Assembly (NCBI GenBank): GCA_049647585.1
Contig: JBARXY010000029.1
Span: 40,065 to 104,064, forward strand
DNA: 64,000 nt
Source: JAGQSZ01 sp049647585
GTDB lineage: Bacteria > Actinomycetota > Acidimicrobiia > Acidimicrobiales > Microtrichaceae
Reading direction: 5' to 3'
Shown: positions 16,515 to 25,041 of the stretch, piece by piece
Position numbering within the stretch: position 1 is the first letter of the stretch
Layout of the letters: each line of letters opens with the position of its first letter
Notes under the pieces: model-generated
Told to the model about the DNA's origin: nothing
What the model saw: the letters and a program-made list of their open reading frames with translations, nothing else
Databases searched by the model: none
Position numbers and translations under genes: made by a program

Positions 16515-17609
16515 ATGAGCGTCGTGACTGGGGATGGCGGTGTCATGACCCGGGTCACGTCCCTCGACGGTGTTCGAGGTCTGGCTGTCCTGTTCGTTCT
16601 GCTCTACCACGCTGGTCAGCCGGCCGTCGGTGGACTCCTGCTCCAGAGCGGCGTGGACCTGTTCTTCGTGCTCTCAGGGTTCCTGATCTCGACGATTCTC
16701 CTGAGGACCACCGAACGTTCCGACTACTTCCGGAACTTCTACGGTCGCCGGTTCGCCCGGATCTTCCCGCTCTATTACCTGGTACTTGTCGTCTTTCTGG
16801 TGGGAGCGGTAATCGCGCTCCACTACGGCGTTGCCGATGATCTCGGCTTTCCCGAGGCGCAGAACCTGATCGACAACCAGCTATGGGGCTGGCTCTACCA
16901 GGTCAACAACCTGGAGGCGTTCTACAGCGAGGCAGCTTTCGCCGGGCTGGCTCACTTGTGGTCGCTTTCGATCGAGGAGCAGTTCTATCTGCTCTGGCCG
17001 ATGGTGATTCTGTGGCTGCGACGACTGGGCGCGCCGGTTTTCAAAGTCTGTGTAGCCCTGGCACTCGCCGGAATGGCGTTCCGATGTTTCATGTACCCAA
17101 TCGCCGGACGTGACTTCGCCTACTACTTCACCTTCTGTCGGGTAGACGGGCTGTTGCTGGGCTCGGCGGGAGCAGCGGCTTGGCTCGACCCCGCTCTCCG
17201 GCAGCGACTCACCCCCGCAGTGGCATGGATGTCGCGCCGCTGGTGGGTCATCCCCATCCTTCTACTCATGCCCGAACAACTCGGACTCTACGTGGGCTTC
17301 ACCGTCATATCGGTGGCCTATCTGGGCCTGGTGCTGGGGGCCAACAGCGGACTACTTCCGGCTCGTCCTACGGGCTGGCTCGAGAGTCGGCTGTTGCAGC
17401 ATCTGGGAAAGTATTCCTACGCCATCTACATCTTCTCGCTGCCACTAAGTCGAGCAGCGAACGACGTCTATCTGACGGGAATCGATCTGGTCGATGCGGT
17501 CGTGCGGACCGTATTCGTCGGCCTGGTCAGCTACGCCGTCGCGCGAGTGTCGTGGGCGCTCTGGGAGCGTCCCTGGCTGACACTGAAGAAGCGCTTCTCG
17601 TACACCTGA
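16515..17609 (+). CDS. Membrane acyltransferase 3 family (OafA/YrhL-like)
   Basis: A 364-residue integral membrane O-acyltransferase. SLDGVRGLAVLFVLLYHAG carries the conserved Arg and His, followed by DLFFVLSGFLIS and LAHLWSLSIEEQFYLLWP, all characteristic of the family; about ten spans. Such enzymes acetylate or acylate surface sugars. The start ATG 16515 lies two bases after the previous stop, so the two are probably coupled; ATG 16545 (MTRVTSLDG) is an alternative. It lacks a fused SGNH domain; the separate SGNH protein at 11401 might do that job, but this is speculation. Confidence 0.9.
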   Translation: MSVVTGDGGVMTRVTSLDGVRGLAVLFVLLYHAGQPAVGGLLLQSGVDLFFVLSGFLISTILLRTTERSDYFRNFYGRRFARIFPLYYLVLVVFLVGAVIALHYGVADDLGFPEAQNLIDNQLWGWLYQVNNLEAFYSEAAFAGLAHLWSLSIEEQFYLLWPMVILWLRRLGAPVFKVCVALALAGMAFRCFMYPIAGRDFAYYFTFCRVDGLLLGSAGAAAWLDPALRQRLTPAVAWMSRRWWVIPILLLMPEQLGLYVGFTVISVAYLGLVLGANSGLLPARPTGWLESRLLQHLGKYSYAIYIFSLPLSRAANDVYLTGIDLVDAVVRTVFVGLVSYAVARVSWALWERPWLTLKKRFSYT

Positions 17610-17632
17610 ACATGTTGGAGCAGTCCGGGCGC

Positions 17633-17695
17633 GCCAGCCGGATGGAGGAGCGTGGATGGGCCAGTCGAATGGAGCAGACCGGGTGGGCCAGCTCG
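17633..17695. repeat. 27-bp period degenerate repeat in a convergent junction
   Basis: GCCAG(C/T)CG recurs at 17633, 17660 and 17687 with exact 27-base spacing, and the units share GGATGGAGGAGC/GAATGGAGCAGAC-like interiors; a further partial unit begins near 17613. It fills the ~95 bases between the convergent acyltransferase and glycosyltransferase stops. No function is evident. Confidence 0.7.
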
Positions 17696-17704
17696 ACCTG
17701 CTCG

Positions 17705-18868
17705 TCAGCGGCGGTCCGCCGCCTCGCGATAGAGCTCGGCGATCCGCGATCTGAACACGGAACGATCGAAGCGCGCCGCGGCCAGTGCCCGGTTCGTCTC
17801 CGAAATGTTGCGTCGGCGTTGCGGGTCAGCCAACAACTCGTCAAGGGCATCGGCGAACGCCGGCGTATCCGTCACCGGAACGAGCCGGCCATTGGCCCCG
17901 TCGCTGATCATGTTGGAGATGGCTTGGATGTCACTCGCAACGATCGGAACTCCGGCGGCCAGGGCTTCGATCACCGTGAAGGGTTGACCCTCGGTGAAGG
18001 TCGGAAACACGTAGATATCGGCTTCGGAAAGGTGGCGGTAGACCTCGGCGCGATCGAGCGGACCAGTCATGGACGCGCCACGGCCGCGGGCCGCGATGAG
18101 GGCGACCATCTCGTCCTTCAGTGGGTCCAGGCCAGCGCGGTTGTCGCCGACGATGCGGAGTTGGTATTCGCCGACGCCCCGCTCGTCGAGAAGGTCGAGA
18201 GCATCCAGGAGAATTCTGATGCCCTTTCGCTCGAGTATCTCTCCGATGAACAGGATGACCGGTGGCTCATGCACGGCGGAGGTCTGGACCATGTCGTCCA
18301 CCACCACCGAGTTGGCCACCACGGGAAGGTCGACCGTCGGCATGTACTGCCGGATGTTCGGCTCGCCGGCCGCTGCAATCAGAATATTTGCATCAACAAG
18401 TTTATCGAGGACTGCGAACGCCCAGCGGTTCAAACGGCCGACGCTGTATGCGCCGGGTGCGTCCATGTACGGCGCTTGATTGTGGTTGTGCAACAGCACC
18501 CTTGCGCCACGAAGCCGGGCAGCTAGGGCGATCGAAACCTGCCGCCACGCGACGAGCCAAGGGTCCTGGACTGCGTGGGAGTGCACGACCGAACCGCGCC
18601 GTGCCAGTCGGAAGGTGCCCCAGGCGTCCTTTAATGCACGGGTCACGTTCTCAGAGGAGAACTTGCCGCGCTGGTCGTCGTTCTGGGCGGTGTTCAAGAA
18701 CACCATCTCGAACTCGGCATTAAGGGCCGTGTCTTCGACCAGGTCCATTGCGACCGTGGTTATGCCGCCTTTCAACGGAGGGCCATGGGCGACCACGACG
18801 ACCCGGATGCCGCTGTAGTTCGTGCGCTCCACAGTGTCGGACGGCAGGTTGGCTCTGGCCGCTGTCAC
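17705..18868 (-). CDS. GT4-type glycosyltransferase
   Basis: A 387-residue GT-B glycosyltransferase. N-terminal domain: IRVVVVAHGPPLKGGITTVA with the glycine loop; C-terminal donor domain: VILFIGEILERKGIRILLDA, LRIVGDNRAG and the EX7E region FTEGQPFTVIEALAAGVPIV. It would transfer a nucleotide-activated sugar to a surface glycan or lipid carrier on the cytosolic face. The start is GTG 18868, two bases after the upstream acetyltransferase stop, so the pair forms an operon. Substrate is not identifiable. Confidence 0.92.
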   Translation of the reverse strand: MTAARANLPSDTVERTNYSGIRVVVVAHGPPLKGGITTVAMDLVEDTALNAEFEMVFLNTAQNDDQRGKFSSENVTRALKDAWGTFRLARRGSVVHSHAVQDPWLVAWRQVSIALAARLRGARVLLHNHNQAPYMDAPGAYSVGRLNRWAFAVLDKLVDANILIAAAGEPNIRQYMPTVDLPVVANSVVVDDMVQTSAVHEPPVILFIGEILERKGIRILLDALDLLDERGVGEYQLRIVGDNRAGLDPLKDEMVALIAARGRGASMTGPLDRAEVYRHLSEADIYVFPTFTEGQPFTVIEALAAGVPIVASDIQAISNMISDGANGRLVPVTDTPAFADALDELLADPQRRRNISETNRALAAARFDRSVFRSRIAELYREAADRR

Positions 18869-18870
18869 CC

Positions 18871-19386
18871 TCAGGCCCCGGTCAGGATCCGCGCAGGATT
18901 TCCGACAGCGGTCGCACCCGCTGGTATGTCGCTCACGACGACGGCGCCGGCGCCGATGATGGCCCCTTCACCGATGTCTCGAGGGCCGATGACGATGGCT
19001 CCCGAGCCGATGCTGACGCCGTCTCCGATGACGGGCGCCTGAGCGTTCTCGGTGTCGTCGGAGTCGCCGACCGCACCCAGAGTCACGCCGTGACGGAGCA
19101 TCACGTTGGAACCGATGACTGTGTTCGGATGAACCACAAGTCCCGTCCCGTGCCAGACACTGAGTCCCGGTCCAGCCTCGACCGCCGGTGGTATTTCGAT
19201 CCCCATCACCCAATCAATCGCGACCTTGTAGATCAACAGGACCGGTTTGGCCCAGATCGGGCTGCCGCTACCACCCCGGGATGCGTGTGCCAGGCGAAAG
19301 GCGCTCACGACGAACCGGCCCTTGGGGTTACCGCTGTTGGCCGCCCAATCGGCGCGCAAGGTCCCCAGCAGTCCGGTGTCGGGCAT
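18871..19386 (-). CDS. Serine acetyltransferase-like left-handed beta-helix acetyltransferase
   Basis: A 171-residue hexapeptide-repeat acetyltransferase. The short N-terminal helical part (GTLRADWAANSGNPKGRFVV) is followed by repeats IPPAVEAGPGLSVWHGTGLV, IGSNVMLRHGVTLGA, IGDGVSIGSGAIVIG and IGEGAIIGAGAVVVSDIPAGA. The closest family is CysE, but the N-terminal domain is truncated as in the EpsC/WcaB-like versions in polysaccharide clusters. It immediately precedes a GT4 gene, so sugar or glycan acetylation is at least as likely as cysteine synthesis. Confidence 0.82.
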   Translation of the reverse strand: MPDTGLLGTLRADWAANSGNPKGRFVVSAFRLAHASRGGSGSPIWAKPVLLIYKVAIDWVMGIEIPPAVEAGPGLSVWHGTGLVVHPNTVIGSNVMLRHGVTLGAVGDSDDTENAQAPVIGDGVSIGSGAIVIGPRDIGEGAIIGAGAVVVSDIPAGATAVGNPARILTGA

Positions 19387-19478
19387 GGGTTGACGGTAAC
19401 CGTGAACGGATCCGGTTCACAACCTCCGGACGCGCCGAGTACGGTGGACCGGCCCCGATATGGGGATGAACCGAGGAG

Positions 19479-20765
19479 ATGAGCGTGTCGGCAACTGTTG
19501 TGGTGGGCACCCAATGGGGTGATGAGGGCAAGGGGAAGCTCACCGACCTCGTAGCTCGAGAGATGCAACTGGTTGTGCGCTACCAGGGTGGTCACAACGC
19601 CGGCCACACATTGGTCGTCAACGGCGAGTCCTTCGCGTTGCAGTTGATCCCCTCGGGCGTGCTCTACGACCACATCGTGCCCGTCATCGGCAACGGGGTC
19701 GTCGTCGACCCGGTAGTGATGCTGGCCGAGATCGACGGCCTGGAGTCCCGTGGCGTCGACTGTTCCAAACTGCGCGTGTCCGGCAACGCCCATCTGATCA
19801 TGCCCTACCACCAGGAACTTGATCGGCTGATCGAGCGCCACTTGGGTAAGAACAAGCTCGGTACCACCAAGCGGGGTATCGGTCCGGCTTATGCGGACAA
19901 GGCCTCACGGGTCGGGTTGCGGGTACAGGACCTGCTGGACCCCGAAATCTTCCGCGAGAAGCTCACCGCCGTCCTTGCCGAGAAGAACCTGGTTCTGGCC
20001 AAGGTCTACAACCGACTCGGCTTCGATGCCGACGAGATGGCCGACAGATATCTGGCCGAGGTGGCACCACGTGTAACTCCCTACATCGCCGACACGGTCA
20101 CTCTGATCCACGAAGCGCTCGAGCGCGGCGACAACGTGCTGCTTGAAGGTGCCCAGGCGACGTTCCTGGACCTCGACCATGGCACTTATCCGTTCGTGAC
20201 GTCGTCCAATCCGATCTCGGGTGGAGCTTGTGTCGGTGCTGGGGTTGGACCTCGTCACATCGACCGGGTCATCGGCATCGCCAAGGCCTATGTGACCCGG
20301 GTCGGTTCGGGTCCGATGCCTACCGAGCTGTTCGATGAGACCGGTGACCGCATCGTCGACCTTGGTCACGAGTACGGGGTCAACACCAAGCGGCGTCGCC
20401 GGCCGGGCTGGTTCGACGCGGTGATGTTGCGTCACGCAGTGAGACTCAACTCCCTCAGCGAGTTGGCGATCACGAAGCTGGACATCTTCGATACGTTCGA
20501 CTCCCTGAAGGTTTGTGTCGCCTACGACGTCGATGGAGTCCGACACGACCACCTGCCGTATCACCAGTCGGACCTCTTCAAGGCCACACCGATCTATGAA
20601 GTCATGCCGGGATGGAAGACTGACCTGACCGGAGCTCGCGAGAAGAGCGATCTGCCGCCCAACGCGATCGCGTACGTCGAGTTCCTTCAGGAACAGGTCG
20701 GCGTTCCGATCGGGGTGGTCGGAACCGGACCCGGACGCGACCAGTACGTCCGGTTCAACGAATAG
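19479..20765 (+). CDS. purA: Adenylosuccinate synthetase
   Basis: A 428-residue enzyme forming adenylosuccinate from IMP, aspartate and GTP, the first AMP-specific step. Motifs: VVVGTQWGDEGKGKLTDLV (phosphate loop), RYQGGHNAGHTLVVNG, GTTKRGIGPAYADK, QATFLDLDHGTYPFVTSSN and GVGPRHIDRVIGI. The length is normal. ATG 19479 follows GAGGAG. It starts the purine cluster, 15 bases before the MhuD-like gene. Confidence 0.99.
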   Translation: MSVSATVVVGTQWGDEGKGKLTDLVAREMQLVVRYQGGHNAGHTLVVNGESFALQLIPSGVLYDHIVPVIGNGVVVDPVVMLAEIDGLESRGVDCSKLRVSGNAHLIMPYHQELDRLIERHLGKNKLGTTKRGIGPAYADKASRVGLRVQDLLDPEIFREKLTAVLAEKNLVLAKVYNRLGFDADEMADRYLAEVAPRVTPYIADTVTLIHEALERGDNVLLEGAQATFLDLDHGTYPFVTSSNPISGGACVGAGVGPRHIDRVIGIAKAYVTRVGSGPMPTELFDETGDRIVDLGHEYGVNTKRRRRPGWFDAVMLRHAVRLNSLSELAITKLDIFDTFDSLKVCVAYDVDGVRHDHLPYHQSDLFKATPIYEVMPGWKTDLTGAREKSDLPPNAIAYVEFLQEQVGVPIGVVGTGPGRDQYVRFNE

Positions 20766-20780
20766 ACAATCGGAGTCATC

Positions 20781-21098
20781 ATGACTGTGGTCAAGATCAA
20801 CGCCATCAAGGTTCCCGAAGGTGCCGGTCCAATGCTCGAGGAGCGGTTCGCGCAGCGCCCCGGCGGCGTAGAGGAAGCCGAAGGTTTCAAGGGCTTCGAA
20901 CTGCTTCGACCCACTGACGGTGACAGCTATTTTGTCGTGACCTGGTGGGAATCCGAAGAGGCCTTCACAACCTGGCAGACGGGACGCAACGCCGCGAAGA
21001 TGCACGCCCGCGAATCGGGTGAGGCCAAGACCCCGGTGTCAACCGACACGGAGTTGTTGTCGTTCGAGGTCGTCGAGCACGTCGACGCCCCGTCCTGA
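20781..21098 (+). CDS. MhuD/IsdG-like heme-degrading monooxygenase
   Basis: A 105-residue ferredoxin-like (ABM superfamily) protein. MTVVKINAIKVPEGAGPMLE, GFKGFELLRP and YFVVTWWESEEAFTTW closely match mycobacterial MhuD as I remember it. The three functional positions of the family are present: Asn7, Trp65 and His75; Trp to His spacing is ten, as in IsdG. MhuD releases iron from heme without making CO. It sits between purA and purD with 15- and 14-base gaps, so it is probably cotranscribed with purine genes, which is not an obvious partnership. Biochemical activity is inferred. Confidence 0.85.
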   Translation: MTVVKINAIKVPEGAGPMLEERFAQRPGGVEEAEGFKGFELLRPTDGDSYFVVTWWESEEAFTTWQTGRNAAKMHARESGEAKTPVSTDTELLSFEVVEHVDAPS

Positions 21099-21112
21099 GC
21101 AGGAGACGCCAC

Positions 21113-22369
21113 GTGAAGTTGTGCGTCATCGGGTCGGGCGGTCGCGAGCACGCACTGGCGGCCGCTCTGTCCAGAACTGCCGAGGTGGTCGTCACCCCGG
21201 GCAATGCCGGAATCCCCAATTCCACATCGATGGACCCCGAAGAGATCGATGCCGACCTCTATGTGATCGGACCTGAAGCCCCTCTCGTCGATGGGCTGGC
21301 GGACCGGCTGCGGGCGGCGGGGCGACTTGTGTTCGGCCCTGGTGCCGACGGAGCACGTCTCGAAGGGTCGAAGGCGTGGATGAAGGAGGTCGTTGCGGCC
21401 GCAGGCGTTCCGACCGCACGACACGGCACCTTTGACGATGCTGATGACGCATTGGAGTTCCTGGCTGGGATGGTCCCGCCGTTCGTGATCAAGACCGATG
21501 GCCTGGCTGCGGGTAAGGGCGTAACGGTTACAGACTCCCTGACCGAGGCCCGCAACGCCGTCGATGACTACTTGTCGGGTCAAGCATTCGGTGATGCCGG
21601 TCGTACGGTTGTGATCGAAGAGGGTCTGGTCGGCCCGGAACTCTCCGTCCTGGCGGTCTGTGACGGCAAGAAGGCCGTGTTGCTTTCGCCTGCCCAGGAC
21701 TACAAGCGCATCGGCGACGACGACGAAGGGCCCAACACGGGCGGCATGGGTGCCTACTCGCCGGTGCCGATGGTTGACGACGATCTGTTGAGCGATGTCA
21801 TGAATCGATTCATCGCACCGACCCTGGCCGAGTTGAACTCCCGTGGAATCGACTACCGCGGTGTCCTCTACGCAGGACTCATGCTGACATCCGAGGGACC
21901 AAAGCTGATCGAGTACAACGTCCGCTTCGGTGACCCCGAAACCCAGGTCGTGCTTCCGCGGATCACCTCCGATCTGGCCGACCTTCTGGCCCAGGCCGCG
22001 GCCGGTGACATCCGTGAAGAACCCGAGTTCGGACCGGATGCCGTAGTGACCGTCGTGTGCGCGTCGGAGGGGTATCCGGCAGCGCCCCGCACCGGCGATG
22101 TCATCGAAGGGATAGAAGAGGCCGAGGCTCTTGATGGAGTAACGGTGTTCTGCGCCGGAGTTAGCTCCGCCAGCGACACTGGCTCGACCGGGATTCGGAG
22201 CGGCCAGTCGGGACTGCGTACGGCAGGTGGTCGGGTCCTGAACGTAACCGCATCGGCAGCGAGCGTCGCCGAGGCTCGACAGCTCGCCTACAGAGCAGTC
22301 GAGCGGATTTCATGGCCCGGCATGTACAACCGCACCGACATCGCAGCGGGAGTGGACGAGAAGCCATGA
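21113..22369 (+). CDS. purD: Phosphoribosylamine-glycine ligase
   Basis: A 418-residue ATP-grasp enzyme joining glycine to phosphoribosylamine (step 2 of purine synthesis). Motifs: MKLCVIGSGGREHALAAAL, PFVIKTDGLAAGKGVTV, GPNTGGMGAYSPVP and the metal-binding LIEYNVRFGDPETQVVLPR. The start GTG 21113 gives the canonical N terminus. The last four bases overlap the purK start codon (ATGA), so the two are coupled. Confidence 0.99.
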   Translation: MKLCVIGSGGREHALAAALSRTAEVVVTPGNAGIPNSTSMDPEEIDADLYVIGPEAPLVDGLADRLRAAGRLVFGPGADGARLEGSKAWMKEVVAAAGVPTARHGTFDDADDALEFLAGMVPPFVIKTDGLAAGKGVTVTDSLTEARNAVDDYLSGQAFGDAGRTVVIEEGLVGPELSVLAVCDGKKAVLLSPAQDYKRIGDDDEGPNTGGMGAYSPVPMVDDDLLSDVMNRFIAPTLAELNSRGIDYRGVLYAGLMLTSEGPKLIEYNVRFGDPETQVVLPRITSDLADLLAQAAAGDIREEPEFGPDAVVTVVCASEGYPAAPRTGDVIEGIEEAEALDGVTVFCAGVSSASDTGSTGIRSGQSGLRTAGGRVLNVTASAASVAEARQLAYRAVERISWPGMYNRTDIAAGVDEKP

Positions 22370-23556
22370 GGCCACCGGTGGTCGGGATCGTCGGCGGTGG
22401 TCAGTTGGCGCGGATGCTCGCCGAGGCCGCAGGCCCTCTAGGGGTAGGACTGCGTGTACTGGCCGGTGAGTCCGACGAAGGCGCACCGGAAGTCGTTGTG
22501 GACGTGGTGCTTGGCGCTCCCGATGACTACGACGCATTGATCGCATTTGCCAGCACCGTCGACGTCATCACGTTCGACCACGAGAACGTCAACCTCGATG
22601 CCTTGGCGAAGATCGAAGCCGACGGGATCGCCGAGGTCCGTCCCAACGTCGCCACTTTGCGACTCGCCGACAAGGCCCACCAACGTCGGATCTTCGCGGA
22701 GGCCGGACTTCCCGTCCCCCCGTTCGAAGTCGTCGATGTGCCCGCTGATTCTGATCGGTCCTCAGCCGTTGCAGCAGCACAGAGTTTCTTGGATATCCAT
22801 GGCGGCAGCGAGAACCGGATCGTGGCCAAGGCCAGCCGAGGTGGTTACGACGGCAGGGGAGTCTGGAAGCTGGGTCCTGATGACATCCCGGCATTCATCG
22901 CTGACTACCGCGGCGCACCGCTGGTTCTCGAACCGTTGCTGCAGCTCGACCTGGAGATAGCGGTGCTGGTTGCGCGCAACCCGAGCGGCGATGTCGCCGT
23001 ATGGCCAGTCGTCGAAACGGTTCAGGTCGATGGGATGTGCGACGAGGTGCTCCTACCGGCGCCCATTGACGAGGAGCTGGCGCGCCAGGCCATCCAGGTA
23101 GGACATTCGATTGCCGAATCGGTCGGATCCGTTGGCGTGTTCGCAGTCGAGCTGTTCATATCGGGCGGCGAGTTGCTCATCAACGAGGTTGCGCCACGGG
23201 TCCACAACTCGGGCCACCTGACCATCGAAGGCTGCGTCACCTCGCAGTTCGAACAGCACCTGAGGGCCGTACTCGACTGGCCACTGGGCCCTACAGACCC
23301 ACTCGCCCCGAGTGTCGTCATGCGCAATGTCGTCGGGGGAGCTGACGATCCCCGTTGCAACCAGGCCTCGATGTTCGCCGAGGTGCCCCAGGCGCACCTG
23401 CACCTTTATGGGAAGACTCCCCGGCCGGCCCGCAAGCTGGGTCACGTGACCGTGTTGGGTGATGACATGGAGTCATGCCGATCACAGGCGAGCCGGGCCG
23501 TTAGCCTCATCGAGGGCGCAGTTGGTTTGAGCGAGAACCCTGCCAGCACAACCTGA
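22366..23556 (+). CDS. purK: N5-carboxyaminoimidazole ribonucleotide synthase
   Basis: A 396-residue ATP-grasp enzyme carboxylating AIR with ATP and bicarbonate. Motifs: VVGIVGGGQLARMLAEAAGP, ITFDHENVNLDAL, IVAKASRGGYDGRGVWKL and NEVAPRVHNSGHLTIEGC. An open frame extends to 22312, but the ATG at 22366, overlapping the purD stop, gives the canonical start. It acts with the adjacent purE product. Length is normal. Confidence 0.98.
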   Translation: MRPPVVGIVGGGQLARMLAEAAGPLGVGLRVLAGESDEGAPEVVVDVVLGAPDDYDALIAFASTVDVITFDHENVNLDALAKIEADGIAEVRPNVATLRLADKAHQRRIFAEAGLPVPPFEVVDVPADSDRSSAVAAAQSFLDIHGGSENRIVAKASRGGYDGRGVWKLGPDDIPAFIADYRGAPLVLEPLLQLDLEIAVLVARNPSGDVAVWPVVETVQVDGMCDEVLLPAPIDEELARQAIQVGHSIAESVGSVGVFAVELFISGGELLINEVAPRVHNSGHLTIEGCVTSQFEQHLRAVLDWPLGPTDPLAPSVVMRNVVGGADDPRCNQASMFAEVPQAHLHLYGKTPRPARKLGHVTVLGDDMESCRSQASRAVSLIEGAVGLSENPASTT

Positions 23557-23577
23557 AACGGTGTTGAGGAATCAACG

Positions 23578-24168
23578 ATGGGACGACAAGTGACACCAAA
23601 GATCACCGTTGGGATCATCATGGGCAGCTCCTCGGACCTGCCTACGATGAGAGATGCGTCATCCGAACTTGAGCGATTCGGTGTCGGCCACGAAGTCCGC
23701 GTGATATCGGCGCATCGGAGTCCCCTCCGCATGGTCGAGTACGCCCGGTCCGCAGCTGAACGCGGGTTGAGCGTGGTGATCGCAGGCGCCGGCGGCGCAG
23801 CTCACCTTCCGGGCATGGTCGCCTCGCTAACGACCCTTCCTGTCATCGGCGTACCGATCGCGACCCGCAACCTTGGTGGCGTCGATTCGCTCCACTCGAT
23901 CGTGCAGATGCCGGGAGGCGTACCGGTCGCCACGATGAGCATCGGCGGAGCCCGGAATGCCGGCCTGATGGCGGTGCGTATCCTCGCCGTTTCCGATGAG
24001 CGACTTGCCGGACTGCTCCGCCAGGATCAGGACGATCTCGAAGGCCATGCAGTCAGTCAGGATGACGAAGTGCGCGCCGAGTTCAGCCAGGGCGGTGAAC
24101 CAGGTTCCGAAGCTGGGTCTGCAGATCAGAATCGATCTGGTCATGAGCCCCGACCCGGTACCGCGTGA
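23578..24168 (+). CDS. purE: N5-CAIR mutase
   Basis: A 196-residue class I PurE that moves the carboxylate from N5 to C4 of the imidazole ring. The signature VGIIMGSSSDLPTMRDAS, the VISAHRSP loop, VIAGAGGAAHLPGMVAS and SIVQMPGGVPVATMSIG are intact. A ~35-residue acidic, polar tail beyond the normal core (from DDLEGHAVSQDDE) looks disordered. Its stop overlaps the GTG of the following reductase gene (GTGA). Confidence 0.97.
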   Translation: MGRQVTPKITVGIIMGSSSDLPTMRDASSELERFGVGHEVRVISAHRSPLRMVEYARSAAERGLSVVIAGAGGAAHLPGMVASLTTLPVIGVPIATRNLGGVDSLHSIVQMPGGVPVATMSIGGARNAGLMAVRILAVSDERLAGLLRQDQDDLEGHAVSQDDEVRAEFSQGGEPGSEAGSADQNRSGHEPRPGTA

Positions 24169-24977
24169 GCGGGTCGACGCACACTCCCGACGTCGGGTTG
24201 ACGCCGGGGTGGTGCCGAACAGCCTTGGTGCTCGGTGGAAGCAGCGACATCGCTACGGCGATCGTCTCGAAACTCGCAGACAGTGGCCTCGAGAAGGTCA
24301 TGCTCGCCGTGCGGAGCCCGGAGGCTCTCATCGAGCGGGTCGCGCCGGACAGCATCTCGACCACTGTCGAGGCGTGGGACGCCTTGGACATCGGTTCCCA
24401 CGCGGGCCTGGCGGATCGGGCGGTCGAGGTCCTGGGCACGATCGACCTGGTCGTCTGTGCAGTCGGCATGCTCGGCCACCATGCAGGACTCGGAATGGCG
24501 CCCGAGGCGATCGACCAGATGGTGCGAACCAACTTTTCGGGACCGGCGTCTGCCATAGCGGTGCTGGCGGAACAGATGGTTGAGCAGCGACGATCAGCTC
24601 CTACCATCGGTGGTCCGGCCACCATTGTCGTCATCTCGTCGGTCGCGGCCGCCCGACCGCGGAAGTCCAACTTCGTCTACGGCTCATCCAAGGGTGGCCT
24701 CGACGCTTTTGCCCGAGGGCTGGGTGACTCTCTCGTCGGCACCGGTGTGCGTGTGCTGGTCGTGCGGCCCGGCTTCGTCGAATCGCGGATGACCGAAGGC
24801 CTGGACCCCGCACCGTTCGCCACACGGCCAGAGGTCGTTGCAAACGCGGTGGCCAAGGCCCTGTCGCGGCGGGGACCCTCCCAGGTCGTGTGGGTGCCCG
24901 CGTCACTTGGTCCACTGTTCGCAGTTCTGGCGAACGCTCCAACACGGCTCTGGCGACGAATCTCGGGCGACAGGTAA
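24165..24977 (+). CDS. DprE2-like short-chain dehydrogenase/reductase
   Basis: A 270-residue SDR with an atypical dinucleotide loop ALVLGGSSDIATAIV, Ser158/159, and catalytic Tyr172-Lys176 in SNFVYGSSKGGLDAF. The stretch from PRKSNFVYGSSKGG through GVRVLVVRPGFVESRMTEGL and the C-terminal VWVPASLGPLFAVL match mycobacterial DprE2, the NADH-dependent reductase that completes decaprenylphosphoryl-arabinose synthesis. No dprE1 flavoprotein gene is in the window. The GTG start overlaps the purE stop. Family assignment is good; the exact substrate is inferred. Confidence 0.78.
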   Translation: MSGSTHTPDVGLTPGWCRTALVLGGSSDIATAIVSKLADSGLEKVMLAVRSPEALIERVAPDSISTTVEAWDALDIGSHAGLADRAVEVLGTIDLVVCAVGMLGHHAGLGMAPEAIDQMVRTNFSGPASAIAVLAEQMVEQRRSAPTIGGPATIVVISSVAAARPRKSNFVYGSSKGGLDAFARGLGDSLVGTGVRVLVVRPGFVESRMTEGLDPAPFATRPEVVANAVAKALSRRGPSQVVWVPASLGPLFAVLANAPTRLWRRISGDR

Positions 24978-25000
24978 CCGCCCTGGTCCCGCCCGGCCAC

Positions 25001-25041
25001 CGGTAGGTCTGGGACCAGCTATCGGTAGGTCTGGGACCAGC
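25001..25041. repeat. 19-bp direct repeat, two copies
   Basis: CGGTAGGTCTGGGACCAGC occurs at 25001-25019 and 25023-25041, separated by three bases. The second copy encodes the C terminus (WSQTYR) and overlaps the stop region of the leftward zinc-protein gene; the first lies in the convergent junction. It looks like a recent local duplication. Confidence 0.9.

Noticed and set aside
17180..18526. Rightward frame of about 450 codons across the acyltransferase and GT4 genes
   Set aside because: It overlaps two confident genes on different strands and is low in recognisable structure.
19387..19478. Purine riboswitch or other leader RNA before purA
   Set aside because: The gap is only ~90 bases with no conserved purine-aptamer core that I can recognise.
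19905..21005. Antisense frame spanning purA and the MhuD-like gene
   Set aside because: It crosses two well-supported genes and encodes no recognisable protein.
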